Source: Actinomycetota bacterium | Lineage (GTDB): Bacteria; Actinomycetota; Actinomycetes; S36-B12 | Reading direction: 5' to 3' | NCBI GenBank assembly: GCA_017856385.1 | Contig: JAFMFD010000001.1 | Span: 47,634 to 111,633 of the forward strand | Length of the DNA: 64,000 nt | In this document: positions 7,811 to 16,157 of the stretch, piece by piece | How positions within the stretch are numbered: position 1 is the first letter of the stretch | Layout: each line of letters begins with the position of its first letter | Notes under the pieces: generated by a model | Seen by the model: the letters and a program-made list of their open reading frames with translations, nothing else | Databases searched by the model: none | What the model was told of the DNA's origin: nothing | Made by a program: the position numbers and the translations under genes

Positions 7811-8320
7811 CTACGGAAGGATCGTGACGTCCTCGTAGATGCCGGCCTGGGGGACGACCAGGACGGAGAGCGGTGCGAGGCCGGCGGTGGCGAAGCCCAG
7901 TTCGATCGGGACGTAGGTGGCCACCTCGGCGTCCAGCGCGCCGAGGTCGATGCGCAGGTCGGAGTTCCAGCCGAACGAGGTCGAGGAGCCGGGCGGCAGG
8001 TCGACCGCGACCTCCTCGGTCCCGATGATCTCGGCAGGCGTGCCGTTGATGCTCGCGTAGGTCAGCGCGTCCGGCTCGATGCCGTCGTTGAAGATGCGCA
8101 CCAGGAGGGTCGCCTCTGCGCCGTCGGCGGACTTCACCACGGTGGCGTTCTCGATCCTGATGGGGCCCTGCTGGGCCTGGACCCCGTTGCCGGAGTTCAT
8201 CTTCGCCTGCATGGTCGTGGTGGCCTGCTGGCCGCTGAAGCAGCCGGAAAGCGGCAGCACGGCGATGCAGACGGCGGCGATGGCGAGCGAGGGGCGCAGG
8301 GCGTGGGAGGTGCGGATCAC
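7811..8320 (-). CDS. Putative lipoprotein of unknown function
   Basis: A 169-residue protein with a lipoprotein signal: basic n-region, hydrophobic 11-22, lipobox LSGC with Cys27. The mature part reads as an immunoglobulin-like or PCu(A)C-like beta sandwich ([36 protein letters not shown]). It lacks the Met/His ligands of PCu(A)C copper chaperones, so copper binding is not supported. GTG 8320 lies six bases after TAGGCT on the minus strand, so the gene is probably leaderless. It converges on regX3 with a 37-base gap. Confidence 0.6.
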   Translation of the reverse strand: MIRTSHALRPSLAIAAVCIAVLPLSGCFSGQQATTTMQAKMNSGNGVQAQQGPIRIENATVVKSADGAEATLLVRIFNDGIEPDALTYASINGTPAEIIGTEEVAVDLPPGSSTSFGWNSDLRIDLGALDAEVATYVPIELGFATAGLAPLSVLVVPQAGIYEDVTILP

Positions 8321-8326
8321 GTCGTC

Positions 8327-8332
8327 AGCCTA
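8327..8332 (-). promoter_or_regulatory. -10 hexamer TAGGCT for the lipoprotein gene
   Basis: On the minus strand TAGGCT is followed by GACGAC and GTG 8320, the exact six-base leaderless spacing. Confidence 0.5.
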
Positions 8333-8388
8333 TCGAAGGGCGCCGCTGCCCTGACCGAGCGCCCGGTCGGGGCCCGAGAGGCCCGTGC

Positions 8389-8394
8389 TAGCCT
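8389..8394 (+). promoter_or_regulatory. -10 hexamer TAGCCT for carD
   Basis: TAGCCT lies 28 bases before the carD ATG. Transcription from here would give a 5' UTR of about 20 bases carrying GGAAAGG, an ordinary leadered mRNA. Confidence 0.45.
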
Positions 8395-8422
8395 TGAGGT
8401 CCTCGGAAAGGGGTCCCCCTCT

Positions 8423-8905
8423 ATGGCGTTCAACGTCGGCGACACGGTTGTCTACCCGCACCACGGAGCAGCGGTCATCGAGTCCGTGGAGATCCGCAAG
8501 GTCAAGGGGGAGGACCGCGAGTACCTCGTACTGCGGGTCGCCCAGGGCGACCTGACGGTTCGGGTGCCCTCCGACAACGTGGATCTCGTGGGTGTTCGCG
8601 ACGTGGTCAATGCCGAAGGCCTCGACAAGGTGTTCACGGTGCTGCGCCAGCCCTACACCGAGGAGCCGACCAACTGGTCCCGTCGTTACAAGGCCAACCT
8701 CGAGAAGCTCGCCTCGGGCGATGTCATCAAGGTGGCGGAGGTCGTGCGCGACCTGTGGCGCCGTGAGCGCGAGCGGGGCCTGTCCGCCGGCGAGAAGCGC
8801 ATGCTGGCCAAGGCCCGCCAGATCCTGGTCAGCGAGCTTGCCCTCGCCGAGAAGACCAACGAGGACAAGGCCGAGGCCATCCTCGACGAAGTCCTCGCGT
8901 CCTAG
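8423..8905 (+). CDS. carD: RNA polymerase-binding transcription factor CarD
   Basis: A 160-residue essential regulator in actinobacteria that stabilises the open complex at promoters. The N-terminal RNAP-interacting Tudor-like domain starts with [17 protein letters not shown] (3-19). The C-terminal helical DNA-binding domain includes the conserved tryptophan in [13 protein letters not shown] and the leucine-rich tail. ATG 8423 has a GGAAAGGGG Shine-Dalgarno. It lies upstream of ispD-ispF-cysS-rlmB, the same order as in mycobacteria. ispD follows after 12 bases and is probably co-transcribed. Confidence 0.95.
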   Translation: MAFNVGDTVVYPHHGAAVIESVEIRKVKGEDREYLVLRVAQGDLTVRVPSDNVDLVGVRDVVNAEGLDKVFTVLRQPYTEEPTNWSRRYKANLEKLASGDVIKVAEVVRDLWRRERERGLSAGEKRMLAKARQILVSELALAEKTNEDKAEAILDEVLAS

Positions 8906-8917
8906 GAGTACTCCTCC

Positions 8918-9655
8918 GTGGCGTCCTCGGGCGCGACAGGAGACCTGTCGCAGCGGACCGGTCGCACAGCAGCGATCGTTCCTGCCGCAGGGCGCGGTGA
9001 GCGCCTGGGCCCGGGAGCCCCGAAGGCCCTACGACTCCTCGGCGGCCAGCCCATGCTCGTCCACGCCGTCCGAGCCCTGGCCGCGAGCCGAGTCGTCGAC
9101 CTCGTGGTCGTCGCGGCACCCGAGGAGAGCGTCGACGAGGTCGCAGCCCTCCTGAACGACCACGATCTCGGCGCCGACGCGAGCGTCGTGCAGGGCGGCG
9201 AGACCCGGCAGGACTCTGTCGCGCGTGCGCTGCTCACCCTTCCCGACGACGTCGACATCGTGCTCGTGCATGATGCGGCGCGACCGCTCGTGCCGGTCGA
9301 GGTGGTCAACGCCGTCGTGGCGGCGGTTGCGGACGGGCATCCCGCGGTCGTCCCGGCACTGGCGGTGGTCGACACCGTCAAGGAGGTCGATGAGGGGTCC
9401 GTCGTCACCCGCACGATCGAGCGAGATCGGCTGCGCGCGATCCAGACCCCGCAGGGATTCGCCCGGGCCGTGCTGCAGCGTGCGCATGCCGAGGCCGACC
9501 TCGGGGTCACCGACGACGCCGGGCTCGTCGAGGCACTCGGCATCCCTGTCCTCGTGATCCCGGGGCACGAGGAGGCCTTCAAGGTCACCCGCCCCTTCGA
9601 CTTCGTCATCGCGGAGGCCGTGCTGGCCCGGCGGAGGGAATCCCGTGGCGGCTGA
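8918..9655 (+). CDS. ispD: 2-C-methyl-D-erythritol 4-phosphate cytidylyltransferase
   Basis: A 245-residue MEP-pathway enzyme that makes CDP-methylerythritol from MEP and CTP. The nucleotide-binding glycine-rich loop is [19 protein letters not shown] (about 20-38), and VHDAARPLV and IQTPQGF are the other signatures. The start GTG 8918 gives a 17-residue hydrophilic lead. The stop overlaps the ispF GTG region by 11 bases, consistent with coupled translation. Confidence 0.95.
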   Translation: MASSGATGDLSQRTGRTAAIVPAAGRGERLGPGAPKALRLLGGQPMLVHAVRALAASRVVDLVVVAAPEESVDEVAALLNDHDLGADASVVQGGETRQDSVARALLTLPDDVDIVLVHDAARPLVPVEVVNAVVAAVADGHPAVVPALAVVDTVKEVDEGSVVTRTIERDRLRAIQTPQGFARAVLQRAHAEADLGVTDDAGLVEALGIPVLVIPGHEEAFKVTRPFDFVIAEAVLARRRESRGG

Positions 9656-10133
9656 CATCCCGCGTGTGGGTCTCGGGACCGACGTCCACGCCTTCGAGCC
9701 CGATCGTCCGCTGTGGCTCGCTGGCCTGCTGTGGCCCGACGAGGTCGGCCTGGCAGGGCATTCGGACGCCGACGTCGCCGCTCATGCCCTTTGCGATGCA
9801 CTGCTGTCGGCTGCCGGCCTCGGCGACCTCGGGGCGGTGTTCGGCACGGACGACCCGCGCTGGGTGCGCGCCTCGGGGGTCTCGCTGCTCTCGCACTCAG
9901 CGGATCTCGTGCGAGCCGCGGGCTTCGTCGTCGGGAGCGCGAGCGTCCAGATCATCGGCAACCGCCCGCGCATCGGCACGCGCCGGCAGGAGGCCCAGGA
10001 CGTCCTCGGTGCCGCGATCGGTGCACCCGTGAGCGTCTCCGGCACCACGACCGACGGCCTCGGCCTGACCGGGAGGGGCGAGGGCATCGCGGCGATTGCG
10101 GTAGCGTCGCTCGTCTACGTCCCCCGCTCCTGA
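9645..10133 (+). CDS. ispF: 2-C-methyl-D-erythritol 2,4-cyclodiphosphate synthase
   Basis: A 162-residue trimeric zinc enzyme of the MEP pathway. The zinc ligands are in GTDVHAF (about 10-16) and the histidine of [17 protein letters not shown]. The C-terminal [17 protein letters not shown] loop is characteristic of the family. GTG 9645 overlaps the end of ispD. Confidence 0.95.
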   Translation: MAADIPRVGLGTDVHAFEPDRPLWLAGLLWPDEVGLAGHSDADVAAHALCDALLSAAGLGDLGAVFGTDDPRWVRASGVSLLSHSADLVRAAGFVVGSASVQIIGNRPRIGTRRQEAQDVLGAAIGAPVSVSGTTTDGLGLTGRGEGIAAIAVASLVYVPRS

Positions 10134-10142
10134 GGAGGGTTC

Positions 10143-10859
10143 ATGCGCCGTCACCGAGTCCTGGTCGCCGCTGCAGCGTCAGCCCTGGTTGTCGGGATCG
10201 CGGCGCCCGCGGCACAGGCCTACGACCGCGAGGCCTACGAGTACGCGGCCGGGCACATGATCGAGCGCGATGACATCCCCAGGAGTCTCGGCGACTTCGA
10301 CTCCGTCCTGCGGTTCAGCGCGGGGCCCTCCTTCAAGTCCAGCCTGTGCTACCTGCCGTCAGCGATCGACGGCGACCCGGGCACCGACATCTTCATGCGC
10401 AAGGGCACGCTGCAGTACACAGCCTCCTACGACCGCAACATCGATGGTGGCGGAAGCATCAGTGTCCAGATCACCCAGTACACCAGCGCGACCGCGGCGA
10501 TCTCGGCCTACGGGGCACTGCAGAAGCAGGCACGCCGTTGCAGCGCCACGGGATCGAGCTCGTACTCGGGCGAGGACGGCACGTTGTATACGAACGCCTG
10601 GTCGGTGAGCAACGCCGTCGTGCCTATGGACTCTGTCGTGGGTGTCGAGTCGATCTCGATCACGCAGAACAACGCTTCGACCAACAGCGGGTCGGACAAG
10701 CGCTACCTGAACGACGACTACAGCGTGTTCAGCCTGGTCGACAGCGTCATCATCGAGACCACGTACTTGACCGGCTCGACCAAGGACATGAGCAAGGCGC
10801 AGCGCAAGGCGGTCAACGAGTTGGCGTTTCGCGCCATCGGACGCTGGGTGGGCCAGTGA
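10143..10859 (+). CDS. Secreted protein of unknown function
   Basis: A 238-residue protein with a clear Sec signal peptide (MRRHR, hydrophobic 6-20, predicted cleavage after AQA at 26). The mature domain has two cysteines (about 67 and 131) that may form a disulphide, and an alternating beta pattern (GSISVQITQYTS, ESISITQ, DSVIIETTYL). The fold is reminiscent of the extracellular sensor domain of PknH-type kinases, but that is weak. The start has a GAGGAGGG Shine-Dalgarno. It is coupled (TGATG) to the next gene and sits between ispF and cysS, an insertion relative to the mycobacterial order I remember. Confidence 0.6.
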   Translation: MRRHRVLVAAAASALVVGIAAPAAQAYDREAYEYAAGHMIERDDIPRSLGDFDSVLRFSAGPSFKSSLCYLPSAIDGDPGTDIFMRKGTLQYTASYDRNIDGGGSISVQITQYTSATAAISAYGALQKQARRCSATGSSSYSGEDGTLYTNAWSVSNAVVPMDSVVGVESISITQNNASTNSGSDKRYLNDDYSVFSLVDSVIIETTYLTGSTKDMSKAQRKAVNELAFRAIGRWVGQ

Positions 10860-11251
10860 TGGCCGCGCTGCCGGAGAGGGCGAGGGAGTGGCTCGACGCC
10901 GCCGAGTTCGCCACGCTCGCCACGATCCTGCCGAGCGGGCAGCCGCACCTGTCCGTCGTCTGGGTCGAGCGCGATGGCGACGACATCCTCGTGTCGACCG
11001 TCAAGGGCCGGCGCAAGCACCTGAACCTCGTGGCGGACCCCCGGGTCTCCCTGCTCGTGTATCCGAAGTCGAACCCCTACTCGTACGTGGAGGTCCGTGG
11101 GGTCGCCGAGATGACGGAGGAGGGCGGCCGCGAGCTGATCGACCGGCTCGCGCGGCAGTACACGGGAGCAGACCGCTACACGATGGACGACGGGACGGAC
11201 AACGTGCGCGTGGTCGTGCGCATCCACCCCGAGAAGGTCGTGCTGCTCTAG
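10859..11251 (+). CDS. PPOX-class (F420/flavin) oxidoreductase
   Basis: A 130-residue split-barrel protein of the pyridoxamine-oxidase-like superfamily. [36 protein letters not shown] and the Tyr-Val-Glu-Val-Arg-Gly strand are typical of small actinobacterial PPOX/F420-dependent reductases. Whether it binds F420, FMN or haem cannot be told. ATG 10859 overlaps the previous stop (TGATG). Confidence 0.8.
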   Translation: MAALPERAREWLDAAEFATLATILPSGQPHLSVVWVERDGDDILVSTVKGRRKHLNLVADPRVSLLVYPKSNPYSYVEVRGVAEMTEEGGRELIDRLARQYTGADRYTMDDGTDNVRVVVRIHPEKVVLL

Positions 11252-11294
11252 CCTGAACGTCGACGCGTGCGTCAGCGCGTCCAACAGCGGTGGG

Positions 11295-11300
11295 TACTGT
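11295..11300 (+). promoter_or_regulatory. -10 hexamer TACTGT for cysS
   Basis: TACTGT, six bases (TCACCC), then GTG 11307. There is no Shine-Dalgarno, so a leaderless transcript is likely. Confidence 0.5.
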
Positions 11301-11306
11301 TCACCC

Positions 11307-12704
11307 GTGGCTCTGCGCTTCTACGACTCGGCATCCCGCTCGGTGCGCGACTTCGTCCCGCTGAACGAGGGGCGTGTCGGCATCTACCTGTGCGGCGCCA
11401 CGGTGCAGGCGCCGCCCCATGTCGGGCACATCCGCAGCGGTGTCGCGTTCGATGTCATCCGCAGGTGGCTCATGGCCCGCGGCTACGAGGTCACGTTCGT
11501 CCGCAACGTGACCGACATCGACGACAAGATCATCGCGCGAGGAGTGGAGCAGGGCGTGCCCTACTGGGACGTCGCGATGCGCAATGAGCGCGCCTTCGCC
11601 CGTGCGTACGACGTGCTCGGCTGCCTTCCGCCGACCTACGAGCCGAGGGCCACGGGCCACATCCCCGAGATGATCACGCTGATGCAGCGCCTGATCGACT
11701 CTGGGCACGGGTACTCCGCCTCGGGCGACGTCTACTTCGATGTGTCGTCGTTCGCCGAGTACGGGGCCCTGAGCGGGCAGCGTCCCGAGGACATGAAGGA
11801 TGCCGCCGACGCCGACCCGCGGGGCAAGAGGGATGCGCGCGACTTCGCGATGTGGAAGTCGGCCAAGCCGGGCGAGCCGCTGTGGGACACCCCGTGGGGG
11901 CCGGGTCGGCCGGGCTGGCACATCGAGTGCTCGGCGATGGCGGCGAAGTATCTCGGGCCGGCGTTCGACATCCATGGCGGTGGCCTGGATCTGGTCTTCC
12001 CGCACCATGAGAACGAGATCGCGCAGTCCAAGGCGGCGGGCGACGGCTTCGCCCAGTACTGGATGCACAACGCCTGGGTCACCACGGCCGGGGAGAAGAT
12101 GAGCAAGTCGCTCGGCAACTCTCTGCTCGTCGACGAGGTCGTCACGCGCGTGCGTCCGGTGGAACTGCGCTACTACCTCGCAGGCGCCCACTACCGGTCG
12201 ATGCTGGAGTACTCCGACGAGCACGTGACGGAGGCCGGCCAGGGCTACCGGCGAATCGAGGGGTTCCTCTCCCGGGCGCACGAGTCCCTCGGACTGTCGG
12301 GTGCACCGCAGGTGCGCGCGGAGGCGCGACCCTCGGCGTTCGACGATGCCATGGACGACGACGTGGCCGTGCCCCAGGCCCTTGCCGTGGTGCACGAGAC
12401 GGTGCGTGACGGCAACGCGGCGCTCGCGGCGGGTGACTCGGCAGGGGTCCAGCGCGCGTTCGATGCCGTCGTCGCGATGGTCGACGTGCTGGGACTGAAT
12501 CCGTGGTCCGACTCATGGGCCGGGCAGGGCGGCGATCGCGCGACCTCCGTGATCGATGGGCTGGTGCAGGCGCTGCTCGACCAGCGCCAGCAGGCGCGTA
12601 CCCGCAAGGACTTCGCCGCCGCCGATGCGATCCGCGACGGTCTCGACACCCTGGGCATCAGGGTCGAAGACACCCCGACCGGCGCCCGCTGGTCCCTGGA
12701 CTGA
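11307..12704 (+). CDS. cysS: Cysteinyl-tRNA synthetase
   Basis: A 465-residue class Ia aminoacyl-tRNA synthetase. The zinc-binding cysteine is in YLCGATVQ (about 26-33), the HIGH-type motif is HVGHIRSG, the second zinc site includes WHIECSAM and HHENE, and the KMSKS motif is EKMSKSLGN. The full C-terminal DALR and anticodon-binding region is present, so this is CysS and not the shorter MshC ligase. GTG start from a leaderless promoter. Gene order cysS-rlmB is conserved in actinobacteria. Confidence 0.95.
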   Translation: MALRFYDSASRSVRDFVPLNEGRVGIYLCGATVQAPPHVGHIRSGVAFDVIRRWLMARGYEVTFVRNVTDIDDKIIARGVEQGVPYWDVAMRNERAFARAYDVLGCLPPTYEPRATGHIPEMITLMQRLIDSGHGYSASGDVYFDVSSFAEYGALSGQRPEDMKDAADADPRGKRDARDFAMWKSAKPGEPLWDTPWGPGRPGWHIECSAMAAKYLGPAFDIHGGGLDLVFPHHENEIAQSKAAGDGFAQYWMHNAWVTTAGEKMSKSLGNSLLVDEVVTRVRPVELRYYLAGAHYRSMLEYSDEHVTEAGQGYRRIEGFLSRAHESLGLSGAPQVRAEARPSAFDDAMDDDVAVPQALAVVHETVRDGNAALAAGDSAGVQRAFDAVVAMVDVLGLNPWSDSWAGQGGDRATSVIDGLVQALLDQRQQARTRKDFAAADAIRDGLDTLGIRVEDTPTGARWSLD

Positions 12705-12714
12705 GGCGGAACTC

Positions 12715-13662
12715 GTGGCAGGAAACTCGCAACGTCGCGGCGCCATGCGCCGGTCCGGCACCAAGAAGGGCGCCACCGTCGGCTCCGGCGGGCAGCGCCG
12801 CGCCAAACTGGCCGGTCGGGGCCCGACCCCCAAGGCCACCGAGCGCCCGCATCATCCTGCGGCGCGCAAGGAACGTGCGGCGAAGAAGAGGGCCGCGGCG
12901 GGCCGCTCCACGACGAAGGCCACCGGCGCGCGAAGGTCGCAGGCCAGCATCCTCATGGGGCGCAACCCGATCGTCGAGGCCCTGCGTGCGAATATCCCGG
13001 CGACTGGTCTGTACGTGCAGAGCAAGGCCGATGCCGATGACCGGTGGCGCGAGGCGCTGCGGATCGCGGTGTCGCGCGGCATACCGATCATGGAGGTGCC
13101 GCGCACCGAGCTGGACCGCATGACGGATGGCGGAGTGCACCAGGGGCTCGTGCTCACCGTGCCCGAGTACGACTACGCCGACCTGCCCTCGCTGACGGAT
13201 GGATCCCTGGTCATCGTGCTCGACGGGGTGACCGATCCGCGCAACCTCGGGGCGATCGCCCGCTCGGCAGCGGCCTTCGGCGCCGACGGCATCGTCGTCC
13301 CCACGCGTCGGTCCGTCGGCGTGACCGCGTCCGCCTGGAAGGCGTCCGCCGGCGCACTGTCGCGCATCCCGGTCGCCCAGGTCACGAACACGACGCGGAC
13401 TCTCCAGGAGCTGCAGGAGTCGGGCTTCACCGTCGTGGGCCTGACGGCGGACGCCGATGTCGACCTCGCCGCCCTGCCCCTCGATGTGCTCGCCGACCCG
13501 GTCGTCCTCGTGGTCGGAGCCGAGGGTGCGGGACTGTCCCGCCTGGTCGCACAGACATGCGACTGGCGCGTGCGGATCCCGATGGCAGGGGGCAATGAGT
13601 CCCTGAACGCGTCCGTTGCCGCGGGCATCGTGCTCCAGGCGGTGTTCGCCGCCCGCGCCTGA
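12715..13662 (+). CDS. rlmB: 23S rRNA 2'-O-ribose methyltransferase (RlmB/TrmH family)
   Basis: A 315-residue SPOUT methyltransferase. The N-terminal 75 residues are Lys/Arg/Ala-rich and disordered-looking, as usual for actinobacterial members. Then comes the substrate-binding domain (LMGRNPIVEALRA) and the SPOUT knot: DPRNLGAIARSAAAFGADGIV, VVGAEGAGLSRLV, and the SAM-binding NESLNASVAAGIVLQ. It likely methylates G2251 of 23S rRNA. Start GTG 12715 lies ten bases after the cysS stop, with GAGGCGGA as ribosome-binding site. Confidence 0.9.
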   Translation: MAGNSQRRGAMRRSGTKKGATVGSGGQRRAKLAGRGPTPKATERPHHPAARKERAAKKRAAAGRSTTKATGARRSQASILMGRNPIVEALRANIPATGLYVQSKADADDRWREALRIAVSRGIPIMEVPRTELDRMTDGGVHQGLVLTVPEYDYADLPSLTDGSLVIVLDGVTDPRNLGAIARSAAAFGADGIVVPTRRSVGVTASAWKASAGALSRIPVAQVTNTTRTLQELQESGFTVVGLTADADVDLAALPLDVLADPVVLVVGAEGAGLSRLVAQTCDWRVRIPMAGGNESLNASVAAGIVLQAVFAARA

Positions 13663-13675
13663 CCCGTCAGGGCCC

Positions 13676-13681
13676 TAGGCT
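13676..13681 (+). promoter_or_regulatory. -10 hexamer TAGGCT for lacI-type gene
   Basis: TAGGCT, TCCGTC, then GTG 13688: six-base leaderless spacing directly after the rlmB stop. Confidence 0.5.
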
Positions 13682-13687
13682 TCCGTC

Positions 13688-14722
13688 GTGACCGAGAACC
13701 CCCGCGCACGGCTGGCGGACATCGCCGAGCAGGCCGGGGTCAGCGAGGCGACGGTCTCGCGCGTGCTGAACGACCGCCCCGGAGTCTCGCTGTCGACGAG
13801 GCAGGCGGTGCTGACCGCACTCGACGTGCTCGGGTACGAGCGGCCGATTCGCCTGCGAGGTCGCTCCGGGCTGGTGGGCCTGATCGTCCCGGAACTGGAG
13901 AACCCGATCTTCCCGGCCTTCGCGCAGGTCATGGAGACGCTCATCGCGCAGTACGGCTACACGCCCGTGCTGTGCACGCAGACCCCCGGCGGTGTCTCCG
14001 AGGACGAGTACGTCGACCTGCTCCTCGGCCGGGGCGTCGCCGGCATCATCTTCGTCTCGGGAATGCACGCCGACGCCACCGCGGACCATGCGGCATACCG
14101 GGGACTCGTGGAGCGTGGTCTGCCGGTGGTCTTCGTCAACGGCTACGCCGAGGGCATCAGTGCTCCCTTCATCTCCGACGACGACGTCGCCGCGATGGAT
14201 CTGGCCATCACCCACCTGGTGTCCATGGGGCACCGCCGGATCGGACTGGCCATCGGGCCCGCCCGCTTCGTGCCGGTCGTGCGCAAGCGCGCCGGTTTCA
14301 TCGCGGCGATGACGCGCCTCACCGGTATGAGCGAGGAGGAGGCCTCCGGGCTCGTCACCCACTCGCTCTTCACGGTGGAGGGCGGCCAGGCGGCAGCCCA
14401 CCACCTCCTCGGACTCGGCGTCACGGCCATCGTCTGCGGGTCCGACCTCATGGCACTGGGCGCGATCCGCACGGTGCGCCAGCGTGGGCTCGCGGTTCCC
14501 GCGGACGTCTCGGTGGTCGGGTACGACGACTCCCGGCTGATCGCCTTCACCGATCCGCCGCTGACCACGGTGCGGCAGGCGGTGACCGCCATGGGCACGG
14601 CCGCCGTGCAGGCCCTCCTCGACGGCATCAACGGCACTCCTGCGCCCGAGGACGAGTTCGTCTTCCGGCCCGAGCTCGTCGTCCGCGGATCCACTGGGCC
14701 CGCTCCGCAGCACGGAGGCTGA
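13688..14722 (+). CDS. LacI-family transcriptional regulator
   Basis: A 344-residue regulator. The N-terminal helix-turn-helix is RLADIAEQAGVSEATVSRVLND (about 7-28), with the hinge region ALDVLGYERP. The remaining 280 residues form a periplasmic-binding-protein-like ligand domain (GLIVPELENPIFPAFAQ, VSVVGYDDSRLIAFTDPPLTTVRQ). The ligand is probably a sugar or nucleoside, but no sugar-uptake genes are adjacent. The gene appears monocistronic: ccdA has its own -10 hexamer. Confidence 0.9.
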   Translation: MTENPRARLADIAEQAGVSEATVSRVLNDRPGVSLSTRQAVLTALDVLGYERPIRLRGRSGLVGLIVPELENPIFPAFAQVMETLIAQYGYTPVLCTQTPGGVSEDEYVDLLLGRGVAGIIFVSGMHADATADHAAYRGLVERGLPVVFVNGYAEGISAPFISDDDVAAMDLAITHLVSMGHRRIGLAIGPARFVPVVRKRAGFIAAMTRLTGMSEEEASGLVTHSLFTVEGGQAAAHHLLGLGVTAIVCGSDLMALGAIRTVRQRGLAVPADVSVVGYDDSRLIAFTDPPLTTVRQAVTAMGTAAVQALLDGINGTPAPEDEFVFRPELVVRGSTGPAPQHGG

Positions 14723-14735
14723 TCGCGCACGCGGC

Positions 14736-14741
14736 TACGGT
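14736..14741 (+). promoter_or_regulatory. -10 hexamer TACGGT for ccdA
   Basis: TACGGT, GGACCC, then ATG 14748: six-base leaderless spacing. Confidence 0.5.
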
Positions 14742-14747
14742 GGACCC

Positions 14748-15521
14748 ATGCCCGTGCCGACGGATGTCGCCTCGACCGTGGTCGAGGGCTCTTTGGTCCT
14801 GGCACTGCTCATCGCGCTCGCCGCAGGGTTCGTGTCGTTCCTGACTCCGTGCGTGCTGCCGCTGGCCCCGGGCTACCTGTCCTACATCACCGGACTCACC
14901 GGCGAGGAGCTCGCGGGCGGCGGGCAGGGCACGACCACCCGGGTCAAGTCGCGCGTGCTGCTGGGCAGCATCCTGTTCGTCCTCGGGTTCTCGATCGTCT
15001 TCGTCTCCTACGGGGTGCTGTTCGGCGGCCTCGGCGCGCTGCTGCTGGAGTACCAGCAGCCCATCAACATCGTGCTCGGCGTCATCGTCATCGCCATGGG
15101 CCTGTCGTTCATGGGCGTGCTGCCCGGCATGAACCGCGAGTGGCGGATGCACCGCGCGCCGCGCTTCTCGCTCTGGGGGGCACCGCTGCTCGGGATCGTG
15201 TTCGGCCTGGGATGGACGCCCTGCATCGGGCCGACCCTCACCGCCGTGCAAAGCCTGGCCTTCGCGGAGGCGAGCGCACTGCGCGGCGCCCTGCTGAGCC
15301 TGGCCTACTCCCTGGGCCTGGGCATCCCGTTCGTGCTGCTCGGCCTGGCCTTCCGGCAGCTCGCCGGAGCGCTGGCGTGGGTCAAGTCGCACTACGCGCT
15401 CATCATGCGAATCAGCGGCGGCCTGCTCGTCCTCATCGGGCTGCTGCTCGTCACGGGGCTGTGGAACGAGGTGACCATCTGGATGCGCACCACGATGCCG
15501 GTGGTGGAGTCGCCCATCTGA
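14748..15521 (+). CDS. ccdA: Cytochrome c biogenesis protein CcdA (thiol-disulphide transporter)
   Basis: A 257-residue membrane protein of the DsbD/CcdA family with six predicted helices. The two redox cysteines are in FLTPCVLPLAPGYLSY (helix 1) and GLGWTPCIGPTL (helix 4). It should move reducing equivalents across the membrane to extracytoplasmic thioredoxins or apocytochrome c. In actinobacteria ccdA usually sits with resB/resC and a TlpA-like gene; none are here, so this may be a second, standalone copy. The gene is followed by a tRNA on the other strand. Confidence 0.9.
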   Translation: MPVPTDVASTVVEGSLVLALLIALAAGFVSFLTPCVLPLAPGYLSYITGLTGEELAGGGQGTTTRVKSRVLLGSILFVLGFSIVFVSYGVLFGGLGALLLEYQQPINIVLGVIVIAMGLSFMGVLPGMNREWRMHRAPRFSLWGAPLLGIVFGLGWTPCIGPTLTAVQSLAFAEASALRGALLSLAYSLGLGIPFVLLGLAFRQLAGALAWVKSHYALIMRISGGLLVLIGLLLVTGLWNEVTIWMRTTMPVVESPI

Positions 15522-15522
15522 G

Positions 15523-15594
15523 AGCCCCCGGTCAGGTTTGAACTGACGACCTACCGCTTACAAGGCGGTTGCTCTACCACTGAGCTACAGGGGC
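15523..15594 (-). tRNA. tRNA-Thr (anticodon UGU)
   Basis: A 72-base cloverleaf on the minus strand: acceptor GCCCCTG pairs with CGGGGGC, D-stem GCTC/GAGC, anticodon stem ACCGC/GCGGT with loop CTTGTAA (anticodon TGT), T-stem GTCAG/CTGAC with loop TTCAAAC, discriminator T. CCA is not encoded. It reads codon ACA. Confidence 0.92.
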
Positions 15595-15646
15595 GTGCGC
15601 GCATGCGATCCGCGAGGTCACTCATGGTATCGGTGGCACTTCGTGG

Positions 15647-15652
15647 GACACT
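15647..15652 (+). promoter_or_regulatory. -10 hexamer GACACT for mntA-like gene
   Basis: GACACT, CCAGCC, then ATG 15659. The spacing fits the leaderless pattern; the hexamer matches the A2/T6 positions only. Confidence 0.35.
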
Positions 15653-15658
15653 CCAGCC

Positions 15659-16024
15659 ATGGTGGCGATGACGGAGCTGTGCGAGGCGCTGCGCCACTCC
15701 GGGGCCAGGTTCGCGTACCTGCACGGCAGTCAGGCCAGCGGTGCGGCGGGACCCGAGTCCGACTTCGACGTCGCCGCCTACTACGAGGATCCGGTTCCGG
15801 TGGGCTTCGAGGTCGCGCTTCCCTCCGGGGTCGACCTGCTGGTGCTCAACGATGCCCCGCTGGAGGTCGCCGGCCGGATCGGACCCGACGGTCGGCTGAT
15901 ACTCGAGGTCGACGAGGTGGCCCGGGTCCGCTGGCAGTCGACCACCCGCAAGATCTACCTCGACGAGCGGTATCGCATCGAGCGGTCGCATCGCGAGTTC
16001 CTCGAGAGCCTCGGCAATGGTTGA
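15659..16024 (+). CDS. MntA-type minimal nucleotidyltransferase antitoxin
   Basis: A 121-residue minimal nucleotidyltransferase. The motif GSQASGAAGPESDFDVAAYY (about 22-41) supplies the GSx-DxD catalytic signature, and a third acidic residue lies in GVDLLVL. In MNT-HEPN systems the antitoxin AMPylates the HEPN toxin HepT, whose gene normally follows with overlap. Here an overlapping ATG does follow at 16017, but that ORF has lost its centre (next entry), so the antitoxin appears orphaned. Confidence 0.8.
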   Translation: MVAMTELCEALRHSGARFAYLHGSQASGAAGPESDFDVAAYYEDPVPVGFEVALPSGVDLLVLNDAPLEVAGRIGPDGRLILEVDEVARVRWQSTTRKIYLDERYRIERSHREFLESLGNG

Positions 16025-16157
16025 CGAGGTCCGCATCGCGCGGCGCGGCACCCCTGCCAGGAGTGGCGACGCGATGTGGCGCGCTAGTCGCCCGGCAGAC
16101 CATCGTGATCTGCATGACTTCGTGCGGCAGGTCGGTCAGTGGATCCAGCAGCACTGA
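16017..16157 (+). pseudogene. Collapsed hepT (DUF86 HEPN toxin) remnant
   Basis: A 46-codon ORF begins with an ATG overlapping the stop of the mntA-like gene, the usual MNT-HEPN junction. Its first ten residues (MVDEVRIARR) match the start of DUF86/HepT proteins, and its last part (DLHDFVRQVGQWI) matches their C-terminal helix. The roughly 90 middle residues, including the RxxxxxH RNase motif, are missing. This looks like an in-frame internal deletion that removed toxin activity. The ORF end overlaps the lipid kinase GTG by 19 bases in another frame. Confidence 0.6.
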
